Below are positions 1-10,427 of a DNA stretch of 57,927 nucleotides, piece after piece. The first letter of the stretch is position 1. Every line of letters starts with the position of its first letter. The notes under the pieces are model-generated. The model searched no databases. It worked only from the letters and a program-made list of their open reading frames with translations, and was not told the DNA's origin. This DNA comes from Symbiodinium natans (Eukaryota > Sar > Dinophyceae > Suessiales > Symbiodiniaceae): the NCBI GenBank assembly GCA_905221605.1, contig CAJNDS010002191.1:1079526-1137452 (forward strand), written 5' to 3'. Position numbers and translations under genes: made by a program.

Positions 1-1506
1 TGAAGGACGCGGCGTGGTGTGTGTGCATGTCTGTGCTTGGATGTCCTTGGGCCGGGTGTCCCAGACCTGCAAAGCTGCCGTTGGCGCCAGGCCTGGTCAC
101 ACGTGCTTCGCCGTGCAGCCGGCAGTGCTCCCTTCCGGTCCCGCGAGCGGCTACTGGCTGTCACGCCTCGCGCAGGCGAGATCCGGGAAAGCACCAACTC
201 CTGGCCATACGTGCCGCTGCTGCAAGCTGCAGCGCGGGACCTGCTATCATGTGTTATCGCCTGTGGCCGAGGTCGGGTGGGCAGACCCGCAGACTGGGCA
301 GCGCGCCACGGAGGCCCTCCTGGAGTGTTGCGGTGGCCCCCGGCATCGGCGCTCGATTGCCACTCCGACCGCTTCCGCCCAGAGCCGCCAGCGTTGCCAA
401 CGGTCGAGGGCACGCCGGCGCCCGCGTGCAGCAAGGGCACAAAGAGCCAGGAGCAACGCTGGGCAGGAGGGACGCGCTTTGCAGAGCTCGCTGCTGCCTT
501 GCGCCGTGCCCCCGGGGTGCCGCCAGCCACGCTCCTACGCCTTCTTCGCGCAGCCGCGGATTGCACCAACGTTGAGGTAGGCACATTGGCCGCGGAGCCG
601 GATGGGCTCGATCCAGCGACAGCGCAGCTATCCGCGCTTCCTTCGGATGCCCCACTGCCGGTCTCGGCAGCGGTGCTGGTGTGCACGGCGCCCGACGGCT
701 ACCTCTCCGCGCCCGCTCAGTCCGCCTTGCTCGAGGCCTACGGTGGTGGCGCGCTCGCAGCCGCAGCCGCAGCCCAAGCGTTGGCGGACGACATTCGCGC
801 AACGTTCGAGCCCCTGCGCGGCCCCGCCCACCGACGCCGTAGACCGAGACGATCGCGCCGCCGCCGGCAGGCTGACCATCATAACGGCCACGCCAGTCCT
901 GCAGACATCGACTCGGACGATGCTGTCCCCACATGCCCGCCGCCCGCCGCATTGACGAGCGACGCAGCCTGGGAAGCCCTTGACGAAGTCGATCTCTGCG
1001 AGGAGCTTCGCAACCCCGCACCCACCCTGCAGGATGTGCCCCCTTTCATGCGAGCGGCAGTCCGCCACGCGTTGACGTCAGCCCTGACGCGCCTGCGCGC
1101 GGCACACGCGGCCGGTCAGGGCACTGGCCCGAACGCTTCCAGAGCATGGAAACTGTTCCTGCTCGCCCCGCGCATGCTGCTGGCACGCCCGGAGCAACAA
1201 GGCTTGCAAGGCCAGGCTACGCTCCTCGCGCGGGCTGCAGTGTTCCGACGAGGCGAGTGGCGACAGCTTCTCGCTGCCGCACGGCCCGGACCACGAGCCC
1301 GCGAGCCGCCGACGGAGCTCGACCCAGCCGAGGCGTCCGAGCGCAAACGCCAGCGAGCATGCGCCAAAGTGCGGCAGGGCGAGCTCTCTCGCGCACGATA
1401 GGTACTCACGGCAGCCGAGCTCGCGCCGGGCACGGAGGCCACATGGGATGCACTCACTGATCCCGCGAAGCGCCCGCCCGAGGCGCGGGTCGCGACGCCC
1501 GCTGAG

Positions 1507-2440
1507 TTGCTTCAGTACCAACCGGAGCGCTCACTTCGCGAAGCCCGCCGGGGTGGAGCGGCTGGCTTATCCGGCATGAGGGCTGAGCACTTGAAGTTGC
1601 TTTTGCAGGACTTGGAGGCGCTGGAACTGCTGGCCAAAGCGGCCACGCACCTCGCCCAAGCTCATGTCCCGGCAGATGTCGTAGCCGGCTTGGCCATGGC
1701 GCGCCTCGCCGCGTTGCGCAAGCCGGACGGAGGGGTGCGAGGCATAGCCACGGGCGACGTTTGTCGCCGCCTGGTCGCCAAAGAGTGGGCGCAGGTCTTC
1801 GATAACGCTACTCGCCCATACCAGTTCGCGCTCCAGGCCCGCGCGGGGACGGACGCTCTCGCCGCCAGCGTGCGGGCTGCCTTGTCCTTGCGCCCAGGCT
1901 CAGTCCTCGTGTCGCTGGACGGTCGGAGCGCATATGACTCCATGTCCCGCGTAGCCTTCCTCAGCAAGCTACGCGAGGTTGCGCCGGAGCTCCTCCCCTT
2001 CGTGCGGCTCTTTTATGGCCGGACGCCACGGGGGCGTGCCGGACCGTGCCGCAAGGCGAAGGCTGCGAGCAGGGCGATCCCCTTGCTCCGGCGCTGTTCG
2101 TGCTGGGGCAACACGAGGCGCTCTGCCAAGCCGCCAAGCTGCACCGCGACGATGCCTTGCTAGCCTTCCTGGACGACCTCTATGTCGTCACAGTCCCAGA
2201 GCTTGCGCGGGCGGCCCTGGACAGCACGACGACAACAGTCGAGACCCACTGTGGCATCGCTTCCAACCTCGGCAAAACCAGGGCGTTCACGCTGGGAGAG
2301 ACCCTCCCGCCGCCCGGCATCTCCGAGCTGGGGGCCGCGGTGTGGCGAGGGGACAAGCCACCGCCTGAGAGAGGCCTGGTGGTCCTGGGTACTCCCATCG
2401 GACACCCCGAGTTCGTGCGAGCATGGGCGGCGGAGCGCAT
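1507..2440 (+). pseudogene. Reverse transcriptase domain of the LINE (frameshifted)
   Basis: The upper palm is read in frame 1: LRKPDGGVRGIATGDVCRRL (finger/motif 1-2 region), then SLDGRSAYDSM, which supplies the first catalytic Asp (motif A, near 1917-1950). After a frameshift between about 2025 and 2046, frame 3 gives VPQGEGCEQGDPLAP (motif B, near 2045-2090) and AFLDDLYVV (near 2163-2190), the second catalytic pair (motif C). The frame is lost again near 2440, where the next segment (ANHALRTLPPS) continues in frame 2. All catalytic residues are still present, so decay by indels appears fairly recent. The in-frame stop at 1399 lies upstream of the palm. Confidence 0.88.
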
Positions 2441-2843
2441 GCAGGAGGAATGCAGTGCAGTTGGCTCCTCCTTTCCATGTGTGCCTCCACTCGTGCCAAC
2501 CATGCGCTCCGCACGCTGCCCCCGTCCGAGTCACGAGGGTACGCCGCTGCGCACGATGCAGCCATCTGGGAAACGCTGCAGGCTTGCCTTGGAGGAGAGC
2601 CCCTTGACGACGCGCCCCACGCGTGGCCCATAGCCACGCTGCCAGCAGTGCGCGGCGGACTCGGCCTCCAATCCGCGCAACGCACAGCCCCGGCCGCGTA
2701 CTGGGCTGCGTGGGCAGACGCGCTGCCGGTCATGCGAGCTCGTGCTCCCGATTTGGCAGGCCGGTGCCGGGAGGCCCTGGAAGGGGGAGCGGGCCGAAAC
2801 GCCCCGTGTCTGCGCGAGGCGGTAGAAGCAGGGGCGCTGTTGC

Positions 2844-3889
2844 GTGAGGGCAGGCTGGCAGACATGCCCCACGTGGAGCGCCTTGTTGGACGGGGTGCGC
2901 CCGCCCCCAGCCGACTACGCAGGGCCCGGAGACTGGCCGCATGGATGGCAGATGCGCGCGACGCGAACCCTCAACACGCACTTCCGCGAACGCACGCTTC
3001 TGCCAGACATGCCACCCAGTTCCCAGGCACTTTTGCGATCCCAGGCAGGACCGCAGGCAGGAGCATGGCTCGCTGCGATCCCCACAGAGCCGGCCACCAC
3101 GCTCCCACCGATGGCGATGCAGATCGCTTTGAGGCGCCGCCTGCGACAACCTCTGCCTTTGCACAGCAACACCTGCGGGCCGCCCCATGGCTGCCGTGGC
3201 GCAGTAGACCGCTTCGGCGACCACGCACTTGCGTGCCCGCGCACTGGACTCCTCGCCAGGCGGGCCAAGATCGTGGAGCGAGCCTGGGTGCAGGTCGCCC
3301 GGGAAGCGGTGGGGTCGGAAGGTCAAGTCGTTCCGCAGCAGTGGCTGGCCAACACCACCGCCCCGCAGGTCGGAGCGCAGGACCGTCGCAGACTCGACCT
3401 CGTCGTGTACGGGGCGCTGCGCAGCGGGGGGGCGCAGTGCTGCGACGCCACGCTGGTTTCCCCGTTCACGCGATCGGGGCACCCGCAGCCGTGCGCAGCG
3501 GCCGTGGACGGAGCCGTGCTGCGGGTGGCTGAGCGCCACAAGCACGCCGCGTACCCGGAGCTCACGCGGGGGGGGCCGCAAACGCTCGTCGTGCTCGGCT
3601 CCGAGGTGGGCGGCCGCTGGAACGCTCAGGCCCGAGGCTTCGTGCGAGACCTGGTGCGTCTCAAGGCGTACCGCGCCCCCTCCCCGTGCGCGCGGCAGCG
3701 ACAGCAGCTTGGGCGAGGCGCTGGTGGAGCATGCTTTCGGTCGCGGTGCAGCAGGCAGTCGCCAGTACGGCTCTTGGAGGTGCCTGGCGGCAGCCGCTGC
3801 AACCTGAGGCTGGCGAAGGCCCGCCGCTCGACAGCGTCATCCACCACGCTGCCCCTGAGGGCCACAGTCGCCTGCCCCTGCGGCCGTAG
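2844..3889 (+). pseudogene. C-terminal zinc-binding and restriction-like endonuclease domain of the LINE
   Basis: In frame 3 from about 2945 the protein gives HFRERTLLPDMPPSSQALL, a Cys/His cluster containing CGPPHGC and GDHALAC (about 3168-3235), then a nuclease core with RRLDLVVYGAL and CCDATLVSP (about 3387-3465). The D...DxT spacing and upstream zinc-like cluster fit the restriction-like endonuclease found at the C-terminus of R2/CRE-type LINEs. The last part shifts frame near 3715 (SLGEALVEHAFGRG) and ends in a third frame at the stop 3887-3889. After 3890 the sequence turns AT-rich, which marks the probable 3' end. The exact endonuclease clade cannot be decided by eye. Confidence 0.75.
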
Positions 3890-4440
3890 CGAAGGGACTC
3901 CTTCCAGCTGGCGGAAAAAGGTGCGAAAAAAAACACAAAACTTTTTGCACTCGGACTGTATGCACTTGGACAAGTGGATGTACATATATGGTTGCATAAT
4001 GTTGCATACTCACTTTGTATGCTGCACTTGTATAGTGGACGTGCATGCACTTGAACTGCATGGCATTCGTGTGTGTTGAGTTGAATGCCATGCACTTGTG
4101 GTCAACTCTATAAACGTCATGGGCGTTCAATACATCTGAAGTAAACGGACTTGAACTGTATGAACTTCACTTGCGTGCACCCGACTCGGCTGTGCACGTC
4201 CAATCCACGCGAAGCTATGAAAGAAAAGACCAAAACATCTAACGCGAAAGCCATCAGCCATGAGCATCATCGGCAGTCGCTCTGAAGTCCAAGCTCGTAG
4301 TCCAGAGCACCTTTCAGGAAGCAAGAACTCAGCATGCACGCATGTAGAGCATCCGGTCTGACGGCACATACGCCTTCGTGCTGCAGGCAGGAATCTAAGC
4401 ATGTCTTGGGCTGGCGTACTCCTGTCTTTGGAAACTAGAA
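3890..4440. other. Non-coding stretch after the retrotransposon
   Basis: Base composition drops sharply after 3890. The stretch 3950-4150 is built of irregular TGCACTTG and TGAACTGCATG words, a degenerate short repeat around 'GCACTTGAACTGTATG'. The rest has no ORF that I trust and no recognisable RNA gene. Confidence 0.5.
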
Positions 4441-4465
4441 GGTTTCGACAACAAAATTGCGAGGT

Positions 4466-5040
4466 TTTCGACACCCCGGACGAATTCGAGTCCCACGATA
4501 TTTGCGAGGTTTTCGAGAAATTCGAGTCCCACGATATTTGCGATGGTTTCGACATCCCGGAATGCGAGGATATTTGCGAGGTTGTCAAGGCCCCGGAACT
4601 CGAGTCCCACGATATTTGCGAGGAATTCGAGTCCCACGATATTTGCGATGGTTTCGACACCCCGGAATTCAACTCCCACGATACTTGCGAGGTTTTCGAG
4701 GCCCCGGAATTCGAGCCCCACGAAATTTGCGAGGTCTTCGAGGAATTCGAGTCCCACGATATGTGCGATGGCTTCGGCATCCCGGAATTCGAGTCCCACG
4801 ATACTTGCGAGGTTTCGAGGCCCCGGAATTCAAGTCCCACGATATTTGCGAGGCTTTCGAGGAATTCGAGTCCCACGATATTTGCGATGGTTTCGACATC
4901 CCGGAATTCGAGTCGCACGATATTTGCGAGGTTTTCGAGGCCCCGGAATTCGAGGCCCACGATATTTGCGATGGTTTCGACATCCCGGAATTCGAGTCGC
5001 ACGATATTTGCGAGGTTTTCGAGGCCCCGGAATTCGAGTC
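4466..5040. repeat. 42-bp minisatellite (with 27-bp short units), EcoRI-rich
   Basis: The basic unit is GAATTCGAGTCCCACGATAT followed by TTGCGAGGTTTTCGAGGCCCCG (42 bp). Shorter 27-bp units lacking the TTCGAGGCCCCG part are interspersed, and many copies carry GATGGTTTCGACATC instead of GAGGTTTTCGAGGCC. GAATTC recurs at almost every unit start. Because 42 is a multiple of three and the unit has no stop, long ORFs appear on both strands (+: 4401-5078, 225 codons; -: 4127-5002, 291 codons). On the + strand the repeat reads EFESHDICEVFEAP. I regard the ORFs as by-products of the repeat, since the opposite strand is equally open. Confidence 0.85.
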
Positions 5041-5044
5041 ACAT

Positions 5045-5255
5045 CTGTACTACAAAAGGTCGACTTTCCGGCCACTGAAGCTCCGGGCGTCCGCGGCGTA
5101 CTACCTTTGTACTACAAAAGTCGACTTTCCAGCCACGGAAGTTTCGGGTGTCTGCAGCGTACTACATCTGTACTACAAAAGTCGGCTTTCCGGCCACGAA
5201 ATTTTCCCGGCGTACTAGGTCTGTATTACAAAAGTCGACTTTCCAGCCACGGTCG
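5045..5255. repeat. ~62-bp tandem repeat, about 3.5 copies
   Basis: Units begin with TGTACTACAAAAGTCGACTT at 5046, 5108, 5169 and 5222 (the last one as TGTATTACAAAAG). Each carries TTTCCGGCCACGGAAG and ends with a GCGTACTAC box. Spacing is 62, 61 and 53 bp. It directly abuts the 42-bp array with no spacer. Confidence 0.8.
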
Positions 5256-5368
5256 GAGTACTACGGAGGAGTTTTTTCACAGCCCAAAAGAGCACACCGG
5301 CCCTGCACGGAAGTACGACTTTTGTACTACAAAGGACGTTTTCGGTCACAAAGAAAACGCAAAAACAC

Positions 5369-5720
5369 GACGGTTTTGGCACCGCGACCACGCGAAACCC
5401 ACAGAGGGGTTACGTTTCTATGTCAAAAAACGGAAAAACGCGACGGTTTTGGCACTGCGCCAACGCCGAAACCCGCAGAGGGTTGTCTGCGCTCACGAAA
5501 AAAATAACCAAACAGGACGGTTTTAGCGCCGACCCGGCGATTTCCCGCAGAGGGTTGTCCGCGCAAATCAAGAAACGTAAAAAAAACGACGGTTTTGGCA
5601 CCGCGACAACGCCGAAACCCGCAGAGGGTTGTCCGCGGTCAGAAAGAAACGTAAAAAAAACGATGGTTTTAGCACCGCGACCACGCCGAAGCCCGCGGAG
5701 GGTTGCAATCCCGATTGGCG
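5369..5720. repeat. ~73-bp tandem repeat, five copies
   Basis: Units start at GACGGTTTTGGCACCGCGAC (5369, 5442, 5516, 5588, and GATGGTTTTAGC at 5662); spacing is 73, 74, 72 and 74 bp. Each unit contains CGAAACCCGCAGAGGGTTG and an A-rich AAACGTAAAAAA spacer. It is unrelated in sequence to the two arrays before it. Confidence 0.82.
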
Positions 5721-5856
5721 ATGTCAACCCAGCCCGCCGCCTTAGAAAGAGTAAGTTCAATAATTTTAATTAAGAAATCTAGGACTGGGTACGAAGGTCT
5801 ACTATAAATTCTATGTAAATCTCGTAATCGAAATTTCAATTAACTTGTACTAAACT

Positions 5857-6285
5857 CTATGCAATTCACTCTATGCAATTCACTCTATGCCCTTCACTAT
5901 GCAACTCACTCTATGCAATTCACTCTATGCACTTCACACTATGCACTTTGCACTTCAGTCTATGCACTTCACTTTATGCACTTCACTCTATGCACTTCAC
6001 TCTATGCACTTCACTCTATGTCAGTTCTATGCAATTCACTCTATGCCCTTCACTATGCAATTCACTCTATGCAATTCACTCTATGCACTTCACACTATGC
6101 ACTTCACACTATGCACTTCACTCTCTGCACTTCACTTTGTGCACTTCGCTCTATGCGCTTGACTCTATGCACTTCACTCTATGTACTTGACTCTATGCAC
6201 TTCACTCTATGCACTTGACTCTATGCACTTCACTCTATGCACTTCACTCTATGCACTTCACTCTATGCACTTCACTCTATGTTCT
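5857..6285. repeat. 14-bp tandem repeat (CTATGCACTTCACT)
   Basis: About 30 copies of a 14-bp unit CTATGCACTTCACT with variants (CTATGCAATTCACT, CTATGCCCTTCACT, CTATGCACTTGACT). The sub-block CAATTCACTCTATGCCCTTC occurs twice, at about 5876 and 6030, showing that a larger piece was duplicated inside the array. Three frames are open because 14 bp shifts the frame each unit and no frame contains a stop. Confidence 0.88.
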
Positions 6286-6289
6286 TGGG

Positions 6290-7375
6290 TCAGAGGGCTC
6301 CGCACGGAAGAACCCTTCGCGATGCTTTCGGGAATAAACTGTGTTGGCGCATTGCGAGCTCTGCTGTCCCCAACTCGGCAGGGCGAAGCTTGAGAGCCGC
6401 TCCCACCTGCAATTTCATGCGGGACATGGTCTCACTCCAAGGATCCATCTCCCAACGCGTAGCCATCCGACAAGTGACCTGAACATGCGCCGTTGTGCGA
6501 TACCCAGCTGTTGCAGCTGCAACTGTGTCAAAGGTAGTGTGTGTCAGCGAAACAATATGCAAGGCGTTACAACGGCAACAAAAAGCTTTTGTCGGAGCTT
6601 GATGAATATTTGCTTGTTTGTAAGCATGTGACGGTGCAGTTGAAATTGGTGCCGCGGCACTTGCATCCAGTGACGCAGTTGAATAACAAAAAAAAACATC
6701 TCGTGGCACCAAAGTACCACTCAAATGTCTCCCCCTGTATATGTGCAAGTCTTGTTGTCAGGCAACATCCAACAAAATTAATCATGGAGCAGGCACGGTA
6801 GTGGTCATTGGCGTTGGATTTTAGCATGGGATTAGACGCACATGGACGTAAACAATAAGTACATACTTTCCGCACTACTATTGCCGACGTGTTGTAGCTG
6901 ATTGGCATGCTGAGCCCCCGGCCATGGTCGACTACAAATGTGCTTGGACATGTGTTGTTCATTGTTTCGTGGTGGGTACGCGGGACTACTGGCTACACGA
7001 TTGCCGCCGGGTCTTGGAAGCTTAACGCACGGAAGCAGTCAGAAGGATCATCTGCCTACATTGCGAACGTGCTCACCAAACATCGCGATGCCACTTGGTT
7101 GCAATTTGCACGTGAAATCGTGAAAGATTGCTTAGCTAGGCTTTGATTGGTTGTTTCACAACAGATGTGTTTGCTCAGTGGGACATCGTCACGGTGGGAG
7201 GCTGTGGGAACCAATGCATCGGCGGCCCTGAACACCACAAAAGTATCAAAACACATCACGGACCAAAGATAAGCATCAAAACATGAAGCGAGTTGGCCAA
7301 GGCTGCCACTTTGGCAGGGCAGGAGGGGGAGGCCCCATGATGTCTTCGGACAGATATCATGTTTCGTATTCATTC
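6290..7375. other. Stretch without recognisable gene
   Basis: Mixed-composition DNA with only short ORFs. A 79-codon + strand ORF at 6907-7146 has no family signature and no exon-like flanks that I can identify. No RNA gene was seen. Confidence 0.4.
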
Positions 7376-7503
7376 CCCACCACAACCCATCACAGCCACG
7401 CACAACCCACCAGTCCCACCCACCGACAACCACCACCAACAACCGCCGCCAACCACCGCCAACAATCACCGCCGACAACCGCCACCAACAACCACCACCC
7501 GCT
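7376..7503. repeat. CAACCACC-type low-complexity tract
   Basis: Irregular repeats of CAACCACCA, CAACCGCC and CACAACCCA, that is (ACC/AAC)n triplet-like DNA with cytosine on one strand only. It is related in style to the tract at 7825-8065. Confidence 0.8.
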
Positions 7504-7824
7504 TGTGTCAAGCTCTAATCCTACAGTATGCATATGATGCCCCCAAACACGACGTCCACGAAGAGAAATGGATGACATGATTGATCCGTTACCATAGACT
7601 GTTCATTGCAAAATCCCAGAAATTCTCATGGAAATGATCCGAAGTGCAGGAATTAGTAAGATGTAAACTTTTGGATATCTAAATGTTGATTGAATAGGAT
7701 CTCCTCCTAGTATAGGATCGAAATAAAGTGTATTGGAATGATCACCCCATATTCCAATAGTGTACGACGGCCAGGAAAGGTGTGAAAGTAAAAGAAATAG
7801 GACACAGAAAAGATCTGAGCATAT
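7504..7824. other. Spacer between two CAACCACC tracts
   Basis: AT-richer unique DNA with no ORF of interest. It contains an imperfect match between TAGGATCTCCTCC and TAGGATCG near 7696-7722, but nothing that identifies a gene or an RNA. Confidence 0.3.
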
Positions 7825-8067
7825 ACCATGAACAACCACCACCAACAACCACAGCCAACAACCACCTCCCACAACCACCACCAACAACCACCACCAATAA
7901 CCACCACCGACAACCACCGACTACCACCACCAACAACCAACAACAACCAACAACAACTAACTTCATACAACATTTAGCAACAGCCAACAACAACCAACAC
8001 CAACCAACAACAGCCAACAACAACCAACAACAACCAACACCCACAAACAACCAATAACAACCAACAA
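7825..8067. repeat. CAACCACCA / CAACAACCAA tract
   Basis: First half is (CAACCACCA)n, second half (from about 7925) is (CAACAACCAA)n. Strong strand asymmetry, with almost no G on the + strand. Confidence 0.85.
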
Positions 8068-8385
8068 CAAAACAGGATTCCTGGCGGTTTGCAAGCTCTA
8101 GATGCCAGCTTTTCTGTGTGTTCCAGAGCTCGAATTGCTGTTAACACAGCATCCAAACAGTATTTCTATCTATACTTTCCGTGCCACTGCGTGCTTCAGG
8201 GATGGCACGGCAGAGAGAGATACAGCATTTTCAAAAAACTGTTCCACGGTTCCACATGCTGCAAATTTCAGCATTTTCATCCAAATGCTGACAGCTTCAA
8301 GGTCACAATGCTCGGGGTTGGTGGCTGGAGTGTTGGTTGTTGGATGTAGCAGCACTTGTAATGGGTTTGTCGTCGTCGTACGAAG

Positions 8386-8603
8386 CACACACACACACCA
8401 ACACACACACACACACACACCAACACACACACACACACACACCAACACACACACACACACCAACACACACACACACACCAACACACACGCACACACACCA
8501 ACACACACACACACACACACACACCAACACACACACACACACACACCAACACACACACACACACACACGCACACACACACACACACACCCAACACACACA
8601 CAC

Positions 8604-8656
<53 letters not shown>

Positions 8657-8899
8657 AACACACACACAACCAACACACACACACCCAACACACACACACA
8701 CACACAACCAACACACACACACAACCAACACACACACAACCAACACACACACAACCAACACACACACACAACCAACACACACACAACCAACACACACACA
8801 ACCAACACACACACACAACCAACACACACACACAACCAACACACACACACAACCAACACACACACAACCAACACACACACAACCAACACACACACAACC

Positions 8900-8967
<68 letters not shown>

Positions 8968-8994
8968 ACAACACACACACACACACACACACAC
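8386..8994. repeat. CA-rich microsatellite interrupted by CCAA
   Basis: About 600 bp of (AC)n interrupted by ACCAAC at variable spacing. Inside, an 8690-8900 sub-block is a more regular ACACACACAACCA array. It ends abruptly at the start of the duplicated block at 8995. Confidence 0.92.
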
Positions 8995-9336
8995 GTTGAC
9001 TTGTCTGGAACTGATGAGACGGACTCTCGACTGGATCAAACATCACATCATCATGAGGGTGAAATGAAGAATTTTGTACCAACCTGTGCCAGACACCAGG
9101 AATGGCACAAGTAATACCAAATGAGATGATGCCAATGAGGGGTATGGGTGCAGCCCATGTTGCACCAGACACCGGGAATGATGCAACGCGAAGTGAGATG
9201 GAAGATGAACGAATGGTGAGGTCCCCCAAGCTACTCCCGCAGGAGTCCATGGGCAGACAAGAGCAGGTACGTTTGCACGGGTTGGGGAGGGGGGTCTTCG
9301 TTGACCGGGACCCCCTCCCCACCCTCCCGGTCCCCT
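8995..9336. repeat. Direct duplication, copy 1
   Basis: Starts GTTGACTTGTCTGGAACTGA and ends CACCCTCCCGGTCCCCT. It matches 9978-10327 over its full length with small indels and substitutions (for example GAATTTTGTACC versus GAATTTTTGTAACC). In both copies the 5' flank is a CA run (ACACAC|GTTGAC). Copy 1 continues past the shared end into unique DNA. Confidence 0.88.
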
Positions 9337-9977
9337 GCAAGTGAAAACAAAGCCAAGAAGGGTGTGACCCCAATCCTGCATGTACAGCAAGTTACACACA
9401 CACACACATGCCCCGAAGGGCAGTGAGGTGTCTGCCTGTCATCGTCGGCATCACACAGAGCAGCATCATGCCCCGAGAGGGCGGACAGGACAAAGACATG
9501 TCACATATCTTGAATCGGAGAACAGGCGAGATAGATCAGCACCACAACCGGAGGGAGCGCAGCAACATTTTACCAACACTAGCAGAAGGGAACATGCCAT
9601 GGCAAGCACATGAACAACGACCAACAAGAGTGCAGAGAAGATCCACCAACACCAACAAGAGGGAGAACAACACCACTTTACCAACATTAGCGGGGAGGAC
9701 ATGTGTCCGTACCTGATGCAGCCTCAGTCAAACTACCTGTTCACAGCTGACGGTGCATTACGAAAGTCACAAAGCAGTGCCGTCCGGGTACCCGTGCGTC
9801 TGCAATTTGGATGATCCCGATGACATGTCTGTGCTCGCACTCACTCATGTCACAAAGCCTACTGCAGATGATCCCGATGAATGAGTATCTCAGCCAGCAG
9901 AGCTCAGTCAATCCCGGATGCCCGGGTCTGCTGGGATCTGGCCCCGTGACGGGACAACACGCCAGAACCATACACAC
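9337..9977. other. Spacer between the two duplicate copies
   Basis: Contains short internal near-repeats (TTTACCAACACTAGC at about 9570 and TTTACCAACATTAGC at about 9676, and AACAAGAG words) but no gene that I can support. Confidence 0.4.
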
Positions 9978-10327
9978 GTTGACTTGTCTGGAACTGATGA
10001 GACGGACTCTCGACTGGATCAAACATCACATCATCATGAGGTGAACTGAAGAATTTTTGTAACCAACCGGTGGCCAGACACCGGAATGGCACGAAGTAAT
10101 ACACATGAGATGATGCCAATGGGGGTCTTGGGTGCAGCCATGTTTGACCAATACCCCGGTGATGAATGCAACGCGAAGTGATGATGGTGGGAAGGATGAA
10201 CGAGGGGTGAGGTCCCCCAAGCTACTCCCGCGGGAGTCCATCGGCAGACCATCGCAGGTACGTTTACACGGGTTGGGGAGGGGGGTTTTCGTTGACCGGG
10301 ACCCCCTCCCCACCCTCCCGGTCCCCT
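9978..10327. repeat. Direct duplication, copy 2 (ends at the gap)
   Basis: Second copy of the 8995-9336 block. It breaks off exactly at the last shared bases (GGTCCCCT) where the N run begins, so the gap probably hides the same kind of flanking sequence as copy 1, or the duplication caused the assembler to stop. Confidence 0.88.
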
Positions 10328-10427
10328 NNNNNNNNNNNNNNNNNNNNNNNNNNNNNNNNNNNNNNNNNNNNNNNNNNNNNNNNNNNNNNNNNNNNNNNNN
10401 NNNNNNNNNNNNNNNNNNNNNNNNNNN
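10328..10427. other. Assembly gap (100 N)
   Basis: Exactly 100 Ns between duplicated unique DNA and a CA satellite. The round number suggests a placeholder of unknown true length. Confidence 0.98.

Larger units (their letters stand above)
1..3889 (+). mobile_element. Degenerate non-LTR retrotransposon (RT plus restriction-like endonuclease), 5' truncated by window edge
   Basis: A GC-rich block of one long broken ORF. The order is an alanine-rich N-terminal region, a pre-RT segment with AWKLFLLAPRMLL (about 1146-1184), the reverse transcriptase palm (1507-2420), a post-RT helical region (2423-2940), then a Cys/His cluster and a PD-(D/E)XK-like endonuclease (2945-3660), ending near 3889 with a tail rich in QQAVASTALGG. 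This is the layout of LINE elements with a C-terminal restriction-like endonuclease. It is dead: there is an in-frame TAG at 1399-1401, and the frame changes near 2030, 2440, 2940 and 3715. The element is co-oriented with all the genes in the window. No target-site duplication could be checked because the 5' end is missing. Family assignment is from motif reading, not a search. Confidence 0.88.

Noticed and set aside
4127-5002. 291-codon minus-strand ORF over the 42-bp array
   Set aside because: A by-product of a stop-free unit of 42 bp; opposite strand equally open and no flanking exon signals.
4466-5040. Possible CRISPR array
   Set aside because: Units are contiguous and degenerate with no unique spacers, and the context is eukaryotic.
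8102-9067. Long Thr/His ORFs on + and Cys/Val ORFs on - across the CA satellite
   Set aside because: Direct translation of (CA)n; both strands and several frames are open and there is no codon-level structure.
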